Shown: positions 1 to 11,260, counted from the first letter of the stretch. The stretch: DNA of 64,000 nt from Rhynchopus euleeides (GCA_963210315.1 OY723256.1:1178001-1242000); one strand, 5' to 3'. The notes: generated by a model from the sequence alone, not told the origin. Numbers and translations: made by a program.

Positions 1-130
1 GCCAGTCCTCGGGCAGACCGTCCACACCCAAAAATCACCCCCAGGTGGTCATTATGGGGGTGTTGTGGCACTTTTTCACCTGTGGACGGTTGTGGACGGT
101 TCTGGACAGTTGTGGATGGTTGTGGGTGAT
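1..130. repeat. 5' subterminal module of the large TIR transposon (partial copy)
   Basis: This stretch closely matches 7976-8110, which lies just inside the 5' end of the complete 10.6-kb transposon. The shared parts are the GACCGTCCACACCC box, a CACCCCCAGGTGGTC box, and repeated GTGGACGG boxes. The module begins with GACCGTCCAC and ends with its inverse, so it can fold into a long hairpin. Its presence suggests that 1-4277 is a second, rearranged copy of that transposon whose 5' end lies left of the window. The match is read directly; the membership is inference. Confidence 0.6.
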
Positions 131-158
131 GTGACTGGGCCGACTGCAGGTGCACATG

Positions 159-2148
159 AAGGAAATAGGTTCCGGTAGTCAGGAAATAGGTTCCGGTGAC
201 CAGGAAATAGGTTCCGGTAGCCAGGAAATAGGTTCCGGTAGCCAGGAAATAGGTTCCGGTGGACCGGAAATCGGTTCCGGTAGTCAGGAAATAGGTTCCG
301 GTGACCAGGAAATAGGTTCCGGTAGTCAGGAAATAGGTTCCGGTAGCCAGGAAATAGGTTCCGGTGGCCAGGAAATAGGTTCCGGTGGCCAGGAAATAGG
401 TTCCGGTGGACCGGAAATAGGTTCCGGTAGCCAGGAAATAGGTTCCGGTGGACCGGAAATAGGTTCCGGTAGTCAGGAAATAGGTTCCGGTAGCCAGGAA
501 ATAGGTTCCGGTAGTCAGGAAATAGGTTCCGGTGACCAGGAAATAGGTTCCGGTAGCCAGGAAATAGGTTCCGGTAGTCAGGAAATAGGTTCCGGTAGCC
601 AGGAAATAGGTTCCGGTGGCCAGGAAATAGGTTCCGGTGGCCAGGAAATAGGTTCCGGTGGCCAGGAAATAGGTTCCGGTGACCAGGAAATAGGTTCCGG
701 TGACCAGGAAATAGGTTCCGGTGGCCAGGAAATAGGTTCCGGTGGCCAGGAAATAGGTTCCGGTAGTCAGGAAATAGGTTCCGGTGGCCAGGAAATAGGT
801 TCCGGTGACCAGGAAATAGGTTCCGGTGGCCAGGAAATAGGTTCCGGCGGACCGGAAATAGGTTCCGGTGGACTGGAAATAGGTTCCGGTGACCAGGAAA
901 TAGGTTCCGGTGGCCAGGAAATAGGTTCCGGTGGCCAGGAAATAGGTTCCGGTGGCCAGGAAATAGGTTCCGGTGACCAGGAAATAGGTTCCGGTGACCA
1001 GGAAATAGGTTCCGGTGGCCAGGAAATAGGTTCCGGTGACCAGGAAATAGGTTCCGGTGGACTGGAAATAGGTTCCGGTGACCAGGAAATAGGTTCCGGT
1101 GGCCAGGAAATAGGTTCCGGTGGCCAGGAAATAGGTTCCGGTGACCAGGAAATAGGTTCCGGTGGACTGGAAATAGGTTCCGGTGACCAGGAAATAGGTT
1201 CCGGTGGCCAGGAAATAGGTTCCGGTGGCCAGGAAATAGGTTCCGGCGGCCAGGAAATAGGTTCCGGTGACCAGGAAATAGGTTCCGGTGACCAGGAAAT
1301 AGGTTCCGGTGACCAGGAAATAGGTTCCGGTGGCCAGGAAATAGGTTCCGGTGACCAGGAAATAGGTTCCGGTGGACTGGAAATAGGTTCCGGTGACCAG
1401 GAAATAGGTTCCGGTGGCCAGGAAATAGGTTCCGGTGACCAGGAAATAGGTTCCGGTGGACTGGAAATAGGTTCCGGTGGCCAGGAAATAGGTTCCGGTG
1501 GCCAGGAAATAGGTTCCGGTGACCAGGAAATAGGTTCCGGTGGACTGGAAATAGGTTCCGGTGACCAGGAAATAGGTTCCGGTGGCCAGGAAATAGGTTC
1601 CGGTGGCCAGGAAATAGGTTCCGGTGACCAGGAAATAGGTTCCGGTGACCAGGAAATAGGTTCCGGTGGCCAGGAAATAGGTTCCGGTGACCAGGAAATA
1701 GGTTCCGGTGGCCAGGAAATAGGTTCCGGTGACCAGGAAATAGGTTCCGGTGGACTGGAAATAGGTTCCGGTGACCAGGAAATAGGTTCCGGTGGCCAGG
1801 AAATAGGTTCCGGTGGCCAGGAAATAGGTTCCGGTGGCCAGGAAATAGGTTCCGGTGACCAGGAAATAGGTTCCGGTGGCCAGGAAATAGGTTCCGGTGG
1901 CCAGGAAATAGGTTCCGGTGACCAGGAAATAGGTTCCGGTGACCAGGAAGTAGGTTCCGGTAGTCAGGAAATAGGTTCCGGTGGCCGGGAAATAGGTTCC
2001 GGTGGACAGGGAATAGGTTCCGGTAGCCAGAGAATAGGTTCCGGTGGACCGGAATTAGGCTCCGGTGGCCAGGAAATAGGTTCCAGTAGCCAGAAAATAG
2101 GTTCCGGTAGTCAGATAATAGGTCCCGGTAGCCAGGAAATAGGTTTGG
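159..2148. repeat. 21-bp minisatellite, about 95 copies
   Basis: A tandem array with unit AGGAAATAGGTTCCGGTGGCC and variants (GTAGTC, GTGACC, GTGGAC in the last six positions). The variants are interspersed rather than blocked, as expected from unequal exchange. The edges (before 180 and after 1940) hold the most diverged copies. Because 21 is a multiple of three, both strands read open for over 700 codons, but the predicted proteins are only heptad repeats and I do not regard them as genes. Confidence 0.95.
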
Positions 2149-2178
2149 TAACTCGTCGGAGGCGGGTCCTACAATGGC

Positions 2179-2207
2179 GGGCGCGGGCGGCGGAGCCGCC
2201 CGCGCCC
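2179..2207. other. Perfect GC hairpin (13-bp stem, 3-nt loop)
   Basis: Bases 2179-2191 pair with 2195-2207 around a GGA loop. A very similar hairpin with the same GGCGCGGGCGGC stem core but a TTC loop occurs at 7546-7576. Both are followed by a C-rich run. The loop differs while the stem is kept, which points to selection on, or copying of, the structure. Confidence 0.75.
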
Positions 2208-2282
2208 CCCCTGTGCCCCCCTGTGCCCCCCTGTGCCCCCCTGTGCCCCCCTGTGCCCCCCTGTGCCCCCCTGTGCCCCCCC
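2207..2282. repeat. 10-bp tandem repeat
   Basis: About seven near-perfect copies of CTGTGCCCCC follow directly on the GC hairpin. Confidence 0.9.
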
Positions 2283-2599
2283 GCGCCCGACCCATGACCC
2301 CCCTCGCGACCTACTGGTGTCGAGTGGCTTCATTGTACCCCACGCGACAGACGTTCCTCCCCGACCCCCGAGTGGGGCAAGGGGCGCGTGTCCCAGTGGA
2401 GCACCGTTTTTCCTCCACACAAGTCTCTTTCTGCTTGCTTTGACTGGGGTGAGAACGTTTCGCCTCTTCTGTTTCGCAGGTGTGTGTCGCTTCGCTTCAA
2501 TGCGGTCACTAGCGCCCTCCCTTCAACCAACTTCCCAAGCCTTTCATTGCCCGTTTTTGTGATGGTGTGTCGGAGACCCTCCTATTTTGACGTTCTACC
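2283..2599. other. No gene recognised
   Basis: Mixed-composition DNA without a convincing reading frame or motif. It lies between the GC-rich repeat and a transposon 3'-end module and is probably internal transposon sequence. Confidence 0.4.
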
Positions 2600-2803
2600 C
2601 CTTGTGTGCCCAGTTTGGGACCCCATCTGGGGTGAAGGGGAGGTTGTCAAGTGCCCACGTGGACCCACAGACCCCGGAAATCACCGAAAAATGACATTCT
2701 CGATGTGCGGTGGGTCTGGTTTCTCGTTTTTTTCGTGAGATTTTGACCGAAATAATTTCGGAGACAAAAGTTTGTTAGGGATTTCTGTTTGCTATGCCTC
2801 CTC
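2600..2803 (+). mobile_element. 3'-end module of the large TIR transposon (diverged copy)
   Basis: This matches the last ~140 bases of the complete element (18165-18306): an ACCGAAAAATGACATTCTCG box, an AATAATTTCGGAGACAAAA box, and the terminal GCTATGCCTCCTCTA at 2789-2803. The upstream half matches 18755-18850 better (a TTTGGGACCCCAT box and a GTGCCC box), so it belongs to a sister subfamily. It is followed at once by a second 3' end (2808-4277) in the same orientation. Confidence 0.75.
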
Positions 2804-2809
2804 TAATTA

Positions 2810-3144
2810 CCCGTTTAAGAACGAGAAGGTATGCAGAGGATGACGAAATTTCTGTTCTTTCCACAATGAAGAATGTCTTGATCACAGTCGTCACGAACAT
2901 GATTTATCCTGGTAATCATGATGACTTTGCTTCAGGATTTAACAGTTATGTCCCCCTTTCTTACAACTTCACCTCCATTGACACCACCCTCCAGGATTTT
3001 CCTCCAGACAGACGTGTGACCCTGGCTAACCTGGGTCAGGCTGGGGTTGGGGATCATTTCATGTGGATCAAAGGGACACAGGCCAACTTGGAAGCCACAC
3101 ATCGCAAGGGTTTGCGTTCTGTTTCAACAAGAGCTGGGACCTGA
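2810..3144 (+). pseudogene. C-terminal fragment of the transposon OTU protein
   Basis: The reading frame is identical to the last ~112 residues of the protein encoded at 11261-17174, and it ends at the same stop. It holds the half of the OTU domain with the candidate catalytic histidine (GDHFMW), but the half with the catalytic cysteine is missing because the copy is truncated. It cannot encode a working protease and is a relic. Confidence 0.85.
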
Positions 3145-3834
3145 CACAGGCCAATCAAGGGGTTGCCCCCCCCCCCCACTCCTGGTGTAGTGGTAGTGAC
3201 TACAAAAAGGACTAACATTGCAAGAAGGTGCTGGGAGGCTTGCTTTTCCATTCACTCTCGACGATCAAACCCCCCCCCCCCCACTTCACTTTTCCATTCA
3301 CTCTCGACAATCAAGCCCCCACTTCTTGACTGCCCCCCCCCCCATGTTACTTTCAACAAACTTTGCCCATCCTTCAATCTTCCATTCGATCAGTTTGGCT
3401 TTTTCCAAAGCCTCGTTTTCCTTTTATTTCAATAGTCCACACCTAAACGGCGTACGCCTTGGCAAGCGTTTGAAAGGACAGCCTTGGGATTGCAGCTCAC
3501 TGGAATCGCTGAAGGAAGCCCCCCGCCCCCACCCCCCCCCGCCCCCACCCCCACCCACTCTCCCTTTCACAAGTCACGATACATTCCCACACCATACTGT
3601 TCCATGTGCACTCCATCCAACAGGACCGCCACACGTGTTAAACCCCATTCCCTGTTCCCAAGGCAGGGCAACCTTTATGGTTGAGTGGTGAGGGGCACAA
3701 AGAGACAATAGGTTTTAATGCAGATGCGGACATGTTGGAAAGAGCTCCCCCACCCCCCAACACACCATTCTTGTGCTCCGCTCCCTTCTACTTCTATTTC
3801 ACTACCCCCCCCCCCCCCAACACACACAGGCACG

Positions 3835-4105
3835 GGCCAGGACCCGTGCAGGGTTAACCCGCCTAACAATTAGTAAAGAGTGATCACCAGTGACAACACC
3901 CGTGCAGGGTTACCCACTTGACAATTAACAAAGAGGGCTCAACACCCGTGCAGGGTTAACCCGCCTAACAATTAGTAAAGAGCGATCAACAGTGACAACA
4001 CCCGTGCAGGGTTTACCCGCCTAACAGTTAATAAAGAGTGATCAACGGTGACAACACCCGTGCAGGGTTACCTACCTGACAATTAATAAAGGAGGGATCA
4101 ACACA
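3835..4105. repeat. Subterminal ~57-bp repeats, five copies
   Basis: Each unit carries CACCCGTGCAGGGTTA, then a CCTAACAATTA or TGACAATTAA box and an AAAGAG box. The same array is present at 17873-18140 in the complete element. Repeats at this distance from a terminus are typical places for transposase binding, but that role is inferred. Confidence 0.85.
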
Positions 4106-4275
4106 TGATGAGGCACGGGAGGGTGGCAAAAGGCCCCCAGACCCCAGAAATCACCGAAAAATGACATTCTCGATGTGCGGTGGGTCTGGTTTCTAGGTTT
4201 TTCGGGAGAAAATTGGCCAAAATAATTTCGGAGACAAAATTTTGTTAGGGATTTCCGTTTGCTATGCCTCCTCTA

Positions 4276-4470
4276 CCTCATACCCGCCATGCCCGCAATG
4301 CACTTCCGGATCACATGGTTGTGGATTTTTAGCGCCTCCCGCATTCCCTCGAAAGACTTCTCCAAGCAGAGGGTCGAGGCCTGCACGTCTGTGACCACGA
4401 GTGTCGTGATCTTCGTCTCTGTGGAGTAGTCATCGAAGAGCAGCGCCTGCTGGCTGTCTTCGTTCAGCAT
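4276..4470 (-). pseudogene. Class III nucleotide cyclase fragment cut by a transposon end
   Basis: On the minus strand, about 65 codons from an ATG at 4470 read into a segment with the form of the start of a class III adenylyl/guanylyl cyclase catalytic domain. It has TTLVVTDVQAST (the usual TDxxxST with the first metal-binding Asp), then a helix with MREALKIHNHVIRKCI matching the conserved H-N-x-x-x-R region. The frame breaks exactly at the transposon terminus: the next codon is a stop supplied by the TIR (4273-4275). In intact cyclases the domain continues with a GxEVKxxGD segment, absent here. This looks like a host cyclase gene disrupted by insertion or flanked by a rearranged element. 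The other half would lie left of the window. Confidence 0.6.
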
Positions 4471-4481
4471 CCTACGACTAG

Positions 4482-6190
4482 GCCGGCTATGGGCCGATCT
4501 CGCCCGTACTGGGCCGGACATGGGCCGATCTCGGCAGTACTGGGCCGGCTATGGGCCGATCTCGCACGTACTGGGCCGGCTATGGGCCGATCTCGGCAGT
4601 GCTGGGCCGGCTATGGGCCGATCTCGCCCGTACTGGGCCGGACATGGGCCGATCTCGGCAGTGCTGGGCCGGCTATGGGCCGATCTCGCCCGTACTGGGC
4701 CGGCTATGGGCCGATCTCGGCAGTGCTGGGCCGGCTATGGGCCGATCTCGCCCGTACTGGGCCGGCTATGGGCCGATCTCGGCAGTGCTGGGCCGGACAT
4801 GGGCCGATCTCGGCAGTGCTGGGCCGGCTATGGGCCGATCTCGCCCGTACTGGGCCGGCTATGGGCCGATCTCGGCAGTGCTGGGACGGCTACGGGCCGA
4901 TCTCGCCCGTACTGGGCCGGCTATGGGCGATCTCGGCAGTGCTGGGCCGGCTACGGGCCGATCTCGCCCGTACTGGGCCGGACATGGGCCGATCTCGCCC
5001 GTACTGGGCCGGCTATGGGCCGATCTCGGCAGTGCTGGGCCGGCTACGGGCCGATCTCGCCCGTACTGGGCCGGACATGGGCCGATCTCGCCCGTACTGG
5101 GCCGGCTATGGGCCGATCTCGGCAGTGCTGGGCCGGCTACGGGCCGATCTCGCCCGTACTGGGCCGGACATGGGCCGATCTCGCCCGTACTGGGCCGGCT
5201 ATGGGCCGATCTCGGCAGTGCTGGGCCGGCTATGGGCCGATCTCGCCCGTACTGGGCCGGCTATGGGCCGATCTCGGCAGTGCTGGGACGGCTACGGGCC
5301 GATCTCGCCCGTACTGGGCCGGCTATGGGCGATCTCGGCAGTGCTGGGCCGGCTACGGGCCGATCTCGCCCGTACTGGGCCGGACATGGGCCGATCTCGC
5401 CCGTACTGGGCCGGCTATGGGCCGATCTCGGCAGTGCTGGGCCGGCTATGGGCCGATCTCGCACGTACTGGGCCGGACATGGGCCGATCTCGGCAGTGCT
5501 GGGCCGGCTATGGGCCGATCTCGCCCGTACTGGGCCGGCTATGGGCCGATCTCGGCAGTGCTGGGCCGGCTATGGGCCGATCTCGCACGTACTGGGCCGG
5601 ACATGGGCCGATCTCGGCAGTGCTGGGCCGGCTATGGACCGATCTCGCCCGTACTGGGCCGGCTATGGGCCGATCTCGGCAGTGCTGGGCCGGACATGGG
5701 CCGATCTCGGCAGTGCTGGGCCGGCTATGGGCCGATCTCGCACGTACTGGGCCGGACATGGGCCGATCTCGGCAGTGCTGGGCCGGCTATGGGCCGATCT
5801 CGCACGTACTGGGCCGGACATGGGCCGATCTCGGCAGTGCTGGGCCGGCTATGGACCGATCTCGCCCGTACTGGGCCGGCTATGGGCCGATCTCGCACGT
5901 ACTGGGCCGGACATGGGCCGATCTCGGCAGTGCTGGGCCGGCTATGGACCGATCTCGCCCGTACTGGGCCGGCTATGGGCCGATCTCGGCAGTGCTGGGC
6001 CGGACATGGGCCGATCTCGGCAGTGCTGGGCCGGCTATGGGCCGATCTCGCACGTACTGGGCCGGACATGGGCCGATCTCGGCAGTGCTGGGCCGGCTAT
6101 GGGCCGATCTCGCCCGTACTGGGCCGGCTATGGGCCGATCTCGGCAGTGCTGGGCCGGCTATGGGCCGATCTCGCCCGTACTGGGCCGGG
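4482..6190. repeat. 31-bp minisatellite, about 55 copies
   Basis: Unit GGGCCGATCTCGGCAGTGCT plus GGGCCGGCTAT. Two main variants differ in the middle (CCCGTACTGG versus GGCAGTGCTGG) and often alternate, so there is a higher-order repeat of about 62 bp. Variants with a 30-bp unit occur at about 4925 and 5330, in copies of one larger duplicated block. All three plus-strand frames are open, which is a by-product of the repeat. Confidence 0.95.
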
Positions 6191-6515
6191 TCCAGGAGTG
6201 GTGTCCAGACCCTGGGCCGACCCAGGCTGTGGGTGGTGCATTTTGGTGCATTTTCCGTCGGTTTAGGTGAAAATTGTCGAATTTTGTCGAAATTTGACGA
6301 CAGGTGACGAACAGCGAGAATCCCCGAAAAACCGGTTTTTAATTCATTTTTGGGGGGGGGTCTTCGCTGACGAAGTTTTTGTCGAAGACCCCTGTCGTCG
6401 TCGTCAGAACACTGCCGTCTTCGGTGAAAAACCCCCTGAAACAGCCGTTTTCCTAATTATGTGACGAACGACGAAGTTTGTCGAAGTTTGTCGACCAGCG
6501 AAGACCCCCAATAGG
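6191..6515. other. No gene recognised
   Basis: A spacer between two minisatellites. It has a run of GTCGAAxTTTGTCGA and TGACGAxC motifs (6275-6310, 6375-6400, 6462-6500), a short diffuse repeat. No coding signal is seen. Confidence 0.4.
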
Positions 6516-7290
6516 TCCGAATAGGTCTGGGACATGCCGAATTGGTAGTGAATAGGTCCGAATAGGTCTGTAACAGGCCGAATTGGTCCGAATTGGTAGC
6601 GAATAGGTCCGAATAGGTCTGGGACATGCCGAATTGGTCCGAATTGGTAGTGAATAGGTCCGAATAGGTCTGCAACATGCCGAATTGGTCCGAATTGGTA
6701 GCGAATAGGTACGAATAGGTCTGTGACATGCCGAATTGGTCCGAATTGGTAGTGAATAGGTCCGAATAGGTCTGCAACATGCCGAATTGGTCCGAATTGG
6801 TAGCGAATAGGTCCGAATAGGTCTGTGACATGCCGAATTGGTCCGAATTGGTAGTGAATAGGTCCGAATAGGTCTGCAACAGGCCGAATTGGTCCGAATT
6901 GGTAGCGAATAGGTCCGAATAGGTCTGGGACATGCCGAATTGGTCCGAATTGGTAGCGAATAGGTCCGAATAGGTCTGTGACATGCCGAATTGGTCCGAA
7001 TTGGTAGTGAATAGGTCCGAATAGGTCTGTAACAGGCCGAATTGGTCCGAATTGGTAGCGAATAGGTCCGAATAGGTCTGGGACATGCCGAATTGGTCCG
7101 AATTGGTAGTGAATAGGTCTGAATAGGTCTGTGACATGCCGAATTGGTTCGAATTGGTAGCGAATAGGTCCGAATAGGTCTGCAACAGGCCGAATTGGTC
7201 CGAATTGGTTGCGAATAGGTCCGAATAGGTCTGTAACAGGCCGAATTGGTCCGAATTGGTGGTGAATAGGTCCGAATAGGTCTGTAGAAT
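6516..7290. repeat. 51-bp minisatellite, about 15 copies
   Basis: The unit has two halves built on similar cores: GCCGAATTGGTCCGAATTGG and GAATAGGTCCGAATAGGTCT, joined by TAGCG or TAGTG and by TGTGACAT or similar. The unit is a multiple of three, so long minus-strand frames appear; they encode only a 17-residue repeat. Confidence 0.95.
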
Positions 7291-7676
7291 AGGCTGATCG
7301 GTGACGATCGGTTACATGCCAAGGCTGATCGGGTTACAATCGGTTACATGCAAAGCCCAAAGTTAGAGGGCGGACCGTCAGGCTGGGGTCGATGCAACAA
7401 AAATTCTATTGTCCTCAGAAGGGCCACTAGACCCCAAAATCGGTCCCATATGGGTCCTGGGGGGGTCTGAGACCCTGTCGCACCCTGTCGTACCCTTGCC
7501 AAATGCGTTTAAACACGTTTTTTCGTGTTTTGGGACGACAACGTCGGGGCGCGGGCGGCTTCGCCGCCCGCGCCCCCCCGCGCCCCCCTGGCCGTGTACG
7601 ACCCCCTGCATCCGCCGCCCTCGCCCAGTAGCATACCTTCCTGCCGGGCCGTCGGACATGCCTGTTTCGTTTCCAG
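7291..7676. other. Transposon left flank without a recognised gene
   Basis: It contains short GATCGGTTACATG motifs at 7305-7350, resembling the unit of the minisatellite at 8255-11095, and a perfect GC hairpin (7546-7576). Otherwise I see nothing codable. Confidence 0.45.
7546..7576. other. Perfect GC hairpin (14-bp stem, 3-nt loop)
   Basis: Bases 7546-7559 pair with 7563-7576 around a TTC loop. It shares its stem core with 2179-2207. Confidence 0.8.
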
Positions 7677-7683
7677 CTTCTGT
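7677..7683. repeat. Target-site duplication, left copy
   Basis: CTTCTGT directly precedes the left TIR and is repeated directly after the right TIR (18307-18313). Confidence 0.8.
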
Positions 7684-7974
7684 TAGAGGAGGCATAGCCT
7701 GCTGACCTGGCTGTCTAAAAAATTATTTTTTTTAAAATCGCATTGTCTTTTCGACCCTATACCAAAAGTGGTCCCAAATCGGTCCGGGACGACCGTCCAC
7801 AACCGTCCACACTCTCTAAATGCTCGATGTTGCATTTTAAATTCAAAAATTCACATTTTCCAGCCAACTGGGCCAGTTTCCTTAGGAAAATGGCTCAAAA
7901 TCGCAAACACTCCATTTCTACGGGCCACCACAGGCCAATAGAGTACCAAAATCGGTTTTTTCGCATTCTACGGC

Positions 7975-8240
7975 CTCAGGCAGACCGTCCACACCCAAAA
8001 ATCACCCCCAGGTGGTCAATATTGGGGTGTTCTGGCACTTTTTCACCTGTGGACGGTTGTGGACGGCTGTGGATGGCTGTGGATGGTTGTGGACGGCTGT
8101 GGACGGTCTGCCAAGAGGTTACTGGAGGTTGCTAGGCTGCGGGCGGACCGTCCACACCCAAAAAACACCCCCAGTTGGTCACGATGGGGACGGTACGTCT
8201 CTTTTTCGTCTGTAGACGGTTGTGGACGGTCTGCCAATAG
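7975..8240. repeat. Two 5' subterminal hairpin modules
   Basis: Two related units (7975-8110 and 8141-8235) each start with GACCGTCCACACCC and end in GTGGACGGTCTG-like sequence, so each can fold back on itself. Between them are repeated GTGGACGG and GTGGATGG boxes. The window start (1-130) carries a third copy. Confidence 0.7.
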
Positions 8241-8254
8241 GTTGCTCCAGGATG

Positions 8255-11095
8255 CGAGATTGTTCTCGGTAGGTCACCGACTGTAACCGATTGTTCTCGG
8301 CATGTAACCGATTGTAACCGATTGTAACCGATTGTTCTTGGCATGTATCCGATTGTAACCGATTGTCCTCGTCATGTAACCGATTGTAACCGATCGTTCT
8401 TGGCATGTAACCGATTGTCACCGATTGTCCTCGTCATGTAACCGATTGTAACCGATTGTTCTTGGCATGTAACCGATTGTCACCGATTGTCCTCGTCATG
8501 TAACCGATTGTAACCGATCGTTCTTGGCATGTAACCGATTGTAACCGATTGTCCTCGTCATGTAACCGATTGTAACCGATCGTTCTTGGCCTGTAACCGA
8601 TTGTAACCGATTGTTCTTGGCATGTAACCGATTGTCACCGATTGTCCTCGTCATGTAACCGATTGTAACCGATCGTTCTTGGCATGTAACCGATTGTAAC
8701 CGATTGTCCTCGTCATGTAACCGATTGTAACCGATCGTTCTTGGCATGTAACCGATTGTAACTGATTGTTCTCGGCATGTAACCGATTGTAACCGATTGT
8801 TCTTGGCCTGTAACCGATTGTAACCGATTGTTCTTGGCATGTAACCGATTGTCACCGATTGTCCTCGTCATGTAACCGATTGTAACCGATCGTTCTTGGC
8901 ATGTAACCGATTGTAACTGATTGTTCTCGGCATGTAACCGATTGTAACCGATTGTTCTTGGCCTGTAACCGATTGTAACCGATTGTTCTCGGCATGTAAC
9001 CGATTGTAACCGATTGCCCTCGTCATGTAACCGATTGTAACCGATCGTTCTTGGCATGTAACCGATTGTAACCGATTGTTCTCGGCATGTAACCGATTGT
9101 AACCGATTGTCCTCGTCATGTAACCGATTGTAACCGATCGTTCTTGGCATGTAACCGATTGTAACTGATTGTTCTCGGCATGTAACCGATTGTAACCGAT
9201 TGTTCTTGGCCTGTAACCGATTGTAACCGATTGTTCTTGGCATGTAACCGATTGTCACCGATTGTCCTCGTCATGTAACCGATTGTAACCGATCGTTCCT
9301 GGCATGTAACCGATTGTAACTGATTGTTCTCGGCATGTAACCGATTGTAACCGATTGTTCTTGGCATGTAACCGATTGTCACCGATTGTCCTCGTCATGT
9401 AACCGATTGTAACCGATCGTTCTTGGCATGTAACCGATTGTAACTGATTGTTCTCGGCATGTAACCGATTGTAACCGATTGTTCTTGGCCTGTAACCGAT
9501 TGTAACCGATTGTTCTTGGCATGTAACCGATTGTCACCGATTGTCCTCGTCATGTAACCGATTGTAACCGATCGTTCTTGGCATGTAACCGATTGTAACT
9601 GATTGTTCTCGGCATGTAACCGATTGTAACCGATTGTTCTTGGCCTGTAACCGATTGTAACCGATTGTTCTCGGCATGTAACCGATTGTAACCGATTGCC
9701 CTCGTCATGTAACCGATTGTAACCGATCGTTCTTGGCATGTAACCGATTGTAACCGATTGTTCTCGGCATGTAACCGATTGTAACCGATCGTTCTTGGCA
9801 TGTAACCGATTGTAACCGATTGTTCTCGTCATGTAACCGATTGTAACTGATTGTTCTTGGCATGTAACCGATTGTAACCGATCGTTCTTGGCATGTAACC
9901 GATTGTAACCGATTGTTCTTGGCCTGTAACCGATTGTTCTCGGCATGTAACCGATTGTAACCGATTGTCCTCGTCATGTAACCGATTGTAACCGATCGTT
10001 CTTGGCATGTAACCGATTGTAACCGATTGTTCTCGGCATGTAACCGATTGTAACCGATCGTTCTTGGCATGTAACCGATTGTAACCGATTGTTCTCGGCA
10101 TGTAACCGATTGTAACCGATTGTTCTCGTCATGTAACCGATTGTAACCGATCGTTCTTGGCATGTAACCGATTGTAACCGATTGTTCTCGGCATGTAACC
10201 GATTGTAACCGATTGTCCTCGTCATGTAACCGATTGTAACCGATCGTTCTTGGCATGTAACCGATTGTAACTGATTGTTCTCGGCATGTAACCGATTGTA
10301 ACCGATTGTTCTCGGCATGTCACCGATTGTAACCGATTGTCCTCGTCATGTAACCGATTGTAACCGATCGTTCTTGGCATGTAACCGATTGTAACCGATT
10401 GTTCTCGGCATGTAACCGATTGTAACCGATCGTTCTTGGCATGTAACCGATTGTAACCGATTGTTCTCGTCATGTAACCGATTGTAACTGATTGTTCTTG
10501 GCATGTAACCGATTGTAACCGATCGTTCTTGGCATGTAACCGATTGTAACCGATTGTTCTTGGCCTGTAACCGATTGTTCTCGGCATGTAACCGATTGTA
10601 ACCGATTGTTCTTGGCCTGTAACCGATTGTAACCGATTGTTCTCGGCATGTAACCGATTGTAACCGATTGTTCTCGGCATGTAACCGATTGTAACCGATC
10701 GTTCTTGGCATGTAACCGATTGTAACCGATTGTTCTCGGCATGTAACCGATTGTAACCGATTGTTCTCGTCATGTAACCGATTGTAACCGATCGTTCTTG
10801 GCATGTAACCGATTGTAACCGATTGTTCTCGGCATGTAACCGATTGTAACCGATTGTTCTCGTCATGTAACCGATTGTAACCGATCGTTCTTGGCATGTA
10901 ACCGATTGTAACTGATTGTTCTTGGCATGTAACCGATTGTAACCGATTGCCCTCGTCATGTAACCGATTGTAACCGATTGTAACCGATTGTAACCGATTG
11001 TTCTTGGCATGTAACCGATTGTAACCGATCGTTCTTGGCATGTAACCGATTGTAACCGATTGTTCTTGGCATGTAACCGATTGTAACCGAAACAG
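8255..11095. repeat. 31-bp minisatellite inside the transposon, about 90 copies
   Basis: Unit CATGTAACCGATTG plus TAACCGATTGTTCTCGG, with variants in the last third (TTCTTGG, TCCTCGT, CGTTCTTGG). Each unit holds two direct GTAACCGATTG boxes. The variants recur in the same order over blocks of several units (compare 8700-8900, 9110-9290 and 9400-9560), showing segmental duplication within the array. It fills the space between the 5' end and the gene. Minus-strand open frames are repeat artefacts. Confidence 0.95.
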
Positions 11096-11260
11096 AACGG
11101 TGTCTCCCCTTGCCCCCTCCACTCTCGGTCACTCTGCGTGCCTCCCAGATGTTGTGTGCGGACCCCTCAGCAGACTGCTTAACTTTAACTTTGCTGCACC
11201 TACGTTGCTCACACAGCACTAACCCACTGCAGGCACTGGCACGTTCCACAGCTTCTGATA

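Larger units (their letters stand above)
2808..4277 (+). mobile_element. 5'-truncated copy of the large TIR transposon
   Basis: This is almost identical to 16840-18306, the last 1.47 kb of the complete element. In the parts compared, differences are confined to the lengths of poly-C runs (for example near 3170, 3280 and 3520), so the two copies separated recently or were homogenised. It includes the end of the OTU coding region, the 3' untranslated part, the ~57-bp subterminal repeats (3835-4105) and the terminal repeat at 4263-4277. The left junction is a TTACCCG microhomology to the preceding 3'-end module. Confidence 0.9.

Noticed and set aside
76..2297. Open frames of >700 codons on both strands over the 21-bp repeat
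   Set aside because: The unit length is a multiple of three and has no stop in these frames. The predicted products are pure heptad repeats, on both strands at once, so this is a by-product of the array.
4489..6307. Three overlapping plus-strand frames of ~590 codons
   Set aside because: A 31-bp stop-free unit leaves every frame open; the three frames encode the same repeat in rotation.
8132..11249. Minus-strand frames encoding TIGYMPRTIGYNRLH-type repeats
   Set aside because: They are translations of the 31-bp minisatellite inside the transposon and shift frame every unit.
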